64,000 nt of DNA from Paracoccaceae bacterium (lineage in GTDB: Bacteria > Pseudomonadota > Alphaproteobacteria > Rhodobacterales > Rhodobacteraceae), in NCBI GenBank assembly GCA_033344815.1, contig JAWPMR010000001.1:3396136-3460135 (forward strand), given 5' to 3'. The notes beneath the pieces were generated by a model, which did not search any database, was not told the DNA's origin, and saw only the letters and a list, made by a program, of their open reading frames with translations. Position 1 is the stretch's first letter, and each line of letters opens with the position of its first letter. Of the stretch, positions 63,027 to 64,000 are shown in pieces. A program made the translations under genes and the position numbers.

Positions 63027-63614
63027 ATGGCGGTGAGGTTGCAACGTTTGACGGGGCGCGCTCTGTCTGAAACCCTGGACGAGATTGCCGCACTCAGGAT
63101 AGCGGTGTTTCGGGAGTGGCCTTATCTCTATGATGGTGACACCGAGTACGAACGCGGTTATCTGAAACGCTATCTCGAAAGCCCGCGCGCGATTGTGGTG
63201 GGGGCGTATCGGGAGGATCGGCTGGTGGGGGTCACGACCGGCACGCCTCTGGCGGATCATGCCGGGGATTTCGGACAGGCTTTTGCAAGCACCGGGCTGG
63301 CGATTTCGGACATTTTTTATTGTGCGGAGAGTGTTTTGCTACCTGCGTTTCGCGGGCAGGGCGTGGGACATGCGTTTTTTGATGCGCGCGAAACACATGC
63401 GCAGGAGTCTGGTTTCAAGACGGTTTGCTTTTGTTCGGTCTTGCGTCCAGAGGATCACTCTGAACGCCCGCTACAGTACCGCCCGTTGGACGCATTCTGG
63501 CGTAAACGGGGATATGAACCCCTGCCGGATGTGATCGCGTCGTTTTCGTGGAAAGACCTTGGCGAGGAGGCCGAGACCAGGAAGCCGCTGCAGTTCTGGA
63601 TGCGCCGTTTGTAA
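63027..63614 (+). CDS. GNAT acetyltransferase
   Basis: A 195-residue GNAT protein with the acetyl-CoA-binding motif in LLPAFRGQGVGHAFFDARE (R/Q-x-x-G-x-G/A). The substrate is unknown. The start ATG 63027 lies 4 bases after the previous stop. Confidence 0.85.
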   Translation: MAVRLQRLTGRALSETLDEIAALRIAVFREWPYLYDGDTEYERGYLKRYLESPRAIVVGAYREDRLVGVTTGTPLADHAGDFGQAFASTGLAISDIFYCAESVLLPAFRGQGVGHAFFDARETHAQESGFKTVCFCSVLRPEDHSERPLQYRPLDAFWRKRGYEPLPDVIASFSWKDLGEEAETRKPLQFWMRRL

Positions 63615-63657
63615 GGGTCCGCAAAAGGTGGCCTGAAGCCCACCCTACCCGCATGTT

Positions 63658-63999
63658 TCAGGATTTGGCGCAGACCGCCTGGGAGGTTTCCGCAAATCTT
63701 TGCCAGGCTTCCCAGAACCGGACATTGGAGGGGGCGCTTGACTGGCGCACGTCTTGCAACAGTGAAGGTTCGTTAAAGAACCGGGTGCTGCGGGCTTGTT
63801 GAGAGGAGGTGAGGGTGCGGTTGGCAACTTCCTGGATGCAACCGCAGCGTTGTTGCGTGGCGCTGCGACGGTTTTGCGCCAAACAAGCGGATCCGATCGG
63901 CCCGATGGCAAACCCGGCCGCAGTGTTGGTGACGACCTGGCGAACCTGCGGGTCAGACCCACGGGACCCACAAGCCGTGACCAGCAAGAAAATACTCAC
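63658..63999 (-). CDS. Small lipoprotein, start at or beyond the window edge
   Basis: About 113 residues are visible. The N-terminus has a lipobox (LVTACGS) that would make it a lipidated outer-membrane or periplasmic protein. The rest carries pairs of Cys (IGSACLAQN, QRCGCIQEV) and FFNEPSLLQDVRQS. Such genes are often labelled 'arginine transporter' in Rhodobacteraceae without evidence. The frame starts with GTG at 63999, but a better start may lie beyond base 64000. Confidence 0.65.
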   Translation of the reverse strand: MSIFLLVTACGSRGSDPQVRQVVTNTAAGFAIGPIGSACLAQNRRSATQQRCGCIQEVANRTLTSSQQARSTRFFNEPSLLQDVRQSSAPSNVRFWEAWQRFAETSQAVCAKS

Positions 64000-64000
64000 T

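Overview
The window looks like an accessory region of an alphaproteobacterium of the Roseobacter/Rhodobacteraceae kind, ending at a chromosomal core block. The core block at the right edge (58.2-64 kb) holds tRNA-Thr(GGT), a small basic protein, murA, a DUF2948 gene, hisD, a UPF0262 gene and a low-molecular-weight phosphatase, an arrangement I associate with Rhodobacteraceae. A gene-transfer-agent fragment, DUF932/ParB remnants and TRAP transporters fit the same group. The taxon is inferred from gene content, not from a database match.

Layout: (1) 1-7.2 kb, a tightly overlapping four-gene plus-strand operon of nucleic-acid enzymes: the end of a UvrD/AddA-type helicase-nuclease, a DUF6361-like protein, a phospholipase-D-type protein and a large SNF2-like helicase. 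It has the look of an anti-phage system. (2) 7.2-12.3 kb, a mobile-element graveyard: a decayed large serine recombinase, a truncated DUF932 gene, a frameshifted HEPN-like gene, a ParB/IS3 chimera, a truncated Hsp90-like ATPase gene and a gene-transfer-agent fragment. Two copies of a covarying RNA leader lie here. (3) 12.3-15.8 kb, a TPR/SGNH protein and a gene-poor stretch. (4) 15.8-28.9 kb, a divergent catabolic locus. The minus operon carries a tautomerase/NTF2 fusion, HyuB, HyuA, an isochorismatase-fold protein, an isocitrate-lyase/PEP-mutase-family lyase and a flavoprotein. The plus operon carries a GntR regulator, LeuC-like and LeuD-like hydratase subunits and a TRAP transporter.

(5) 28.9-38.4 kb, a secreted repeat protein, decayed ATP-grasp and MFS genes, a membrane protein/TetR pair, relaxase and IS6 scraps, a degenerate AcoR-like regulator and a double GNAT protein. 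(6) 38.5-57.2 kb, a soluble diiron monooxygenase locus of the propane/acetone/phenol (group 5) type. It has alpha, reductase, beta and coupling subunits, an amidohydrolase, a DUF59 protein, a dedicated GroEL and a zinc alcohol dehydrogenase. A divergent sigma-54, a -24/-12 promoter with upstream repeats, and an AcoR-type activator with GAFTGA complete a self-contained regulatory circuit. Dead VOC and gluconate-dehydrogenase/GMC genes sit at its 3' side. (7) 57.2-58.25 kb, an ArdC-like fragment, an IS3 orfA fragment and a serine-recombinase C-terminus abut the 3' end of tRNA-Thr, which probably marks the right boundary of an integrated element.

How the genes work together: the monooxygenase locus should oxidise a small hydrocarbon, ketone or phenol, with the alcohol dehydrogenase next in line and transcription under local sigma-54 control. 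The catabolic locus reads as import, ring or amide opening, hydration of an alkene diacid, then lyase cleavage. That order is an inference from families, but it makes a testable pathway for a cyclic imide or substituted maleate.
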